From the NCBI GenBank assembly GCA_003694975.1, contig RFJH01000014.1:1-5114 (forward strand): a DNA stretch of 5,114 bases, written 5' to 3'. This document shows positions 4,766 to 5,114 of the stretch, one piece after another. The translations under genes were made by a program, and so were the position numbers. Source of the DNA: Anaerolineae bacterium (GTDB lineage Bacteria; Chloroflexota; Anaerolineae; Anaerolineales; Villigracilaceae). The notes beneath the pieces are model-generated. The model did not search any database. It was given only the letters and a program-made list of their open reading frames with translations, and was not told the origin of the DNA. Position 1 is the stretch's first letter, and the number at the start of each line of letters is the position of its first letter.

Positions 4766-5114
4766 CTACGGCCTCTCCCGCGCGCGATGCGCCGCGAGAG
4801 TCTGCTCATAGGCGCGCAACAGCGTTTGGGCGTTCTTCGTCCAGTCCGCGCGCGCTTCGGCGACCTGACGCGCGGCGCGCCCCATCTCCGCCAGGCGCTC
4901 GCGCTGCGCCATCGCCCGCTCGATAGCCTCCGCCAGCGCGTCCGCATCGCCATCTGGGAAGAGATAGCCGTTCACGCCGTCGGTCACCCATTCCTTGTTC
5001 GCCGGAATATCGGAGACCAGACACGGCAACCCGCACGCCAGCGCCTCCATCAGCGAGACCGAGGAGCCATCTATGTGCGAGGGGCTGATATAGAGATCGG
5101 CCATATGATACCAG
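4766..5114 (-). CDS. C-terminal part of a GT4-family glycosyltransferase (partial)
   Basis: The last 115 residues of a GT-B fold retaining glycosyltransferase (Glycos_transf_1 domain), cut by the window edge; an in-frame ATG at 5104 is internal, since the frame continues upstream as ...WYHMADLYISPS. The donor-binding site is clear: SHIDGSSVSLMEALACGLPCLVSD, with D-x7-E where many relatives have E-x7-E, a variant I regard as normal for the DGSS subgroup. It continues with IPANKEWVTDGVNGYLFPDGD and DADALAEAIERAM, the usual end of the C-terminal Rossmann domain, and a helical Arg/Ala-rich tail. It lies on the same strand as the other genes but is separated from them by 355 bp of repeats, so it may belong to an upstream transcription unit of the same glycan locus. 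Confidence 0.9.
   Translation of the reverse strand, partial: WYHMADLYISPSHIDGSSVSLMEALACGLPCLVSDIPANKEWVTDGVNGYLFPDGDADALAEAIERAMAQRERLAEMGRAARQVAEARADWTKNAQTLLRAYEQTLAAHRARERP

Noticed and set aside
4522..4953. Open frames on both strands across the intergenic repeats (4522-4926 plus, 4491-4739 minus, 4630-4953 minus)
   Set aside because: They read through palindromic repeats and antisense or out of frame to the GT4 gene, with Arg/Ala/Pro-rich translations and no domain.

Overview
The window holds a run of surface-glycan genes, all on the minus strand, so transcription runs from high to low coordinates. The GC-rich part (about 53-65% GC in the lines I counted), the short intergenic heptamer repeats and the modular palindromic intergenic repeats resemble Chloroflexota (Anaerolineae-like) genomes. 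This assignment is an inference from general look, not from a marker gene.

Layout in the direction of transcription. (1) 5114-4766: C-terminal end of a GT-B glycosyltransferase (GT4 family), cut by the window edge. (2) 4765-4411: 355 bp without a gene, packed with inverted repeats in two separable blocks (4496-4610 and 4671-4759). (3) 4410-4090 and 4065-3760: two tandem paralogous two-helix membrane proteins of the LapA/DUF1049 type, each with a strong Shine-Dalgarno. (4) 3763-2945: an SpsF-like cytidylyltransferase-family enzyme whose start overlaps the stop of the second LapA-like gene (ATGA). (5) 2921-2016: a putative GT-A glycosyltransferase with an NAD motif in place of DxD. (6) 1996-1947: tandem heptamer repeat. 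(7) 1944-985: a GT2 glycosyltransferase. (8) 965-57: a class I SAM-dependent methyltransferase. (9) 53-1: the first 17 codons of another gene.

From the LapA-like pair to the window edge the genes are closely spaced (overlap of 4 bp to gaps of 3-71 bp) and probably form one operon. A plausible joint role is activation of a sugar (SpsF-like), transfer of sugars (glycosyltransferases) and methylation of the product or a precursor, with two small membrane proteins whose link to the pathway is only positional.

The most notable observation is a sharp composition break inside the GT2 gene near position 1505. Its N-terminal half matches the GC-rich upstream genes. Its C-terminal half and the whole methyltransferase gene are much more AT-rich (about 40-50% GC), yet the reading frame is intact. 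This looks like an intragenic exchange that brought in a foreign 3' half plus cargo. Other points of interest are the oppositely charged tails of the LapA-like pair and the two intergenic repeat elements.
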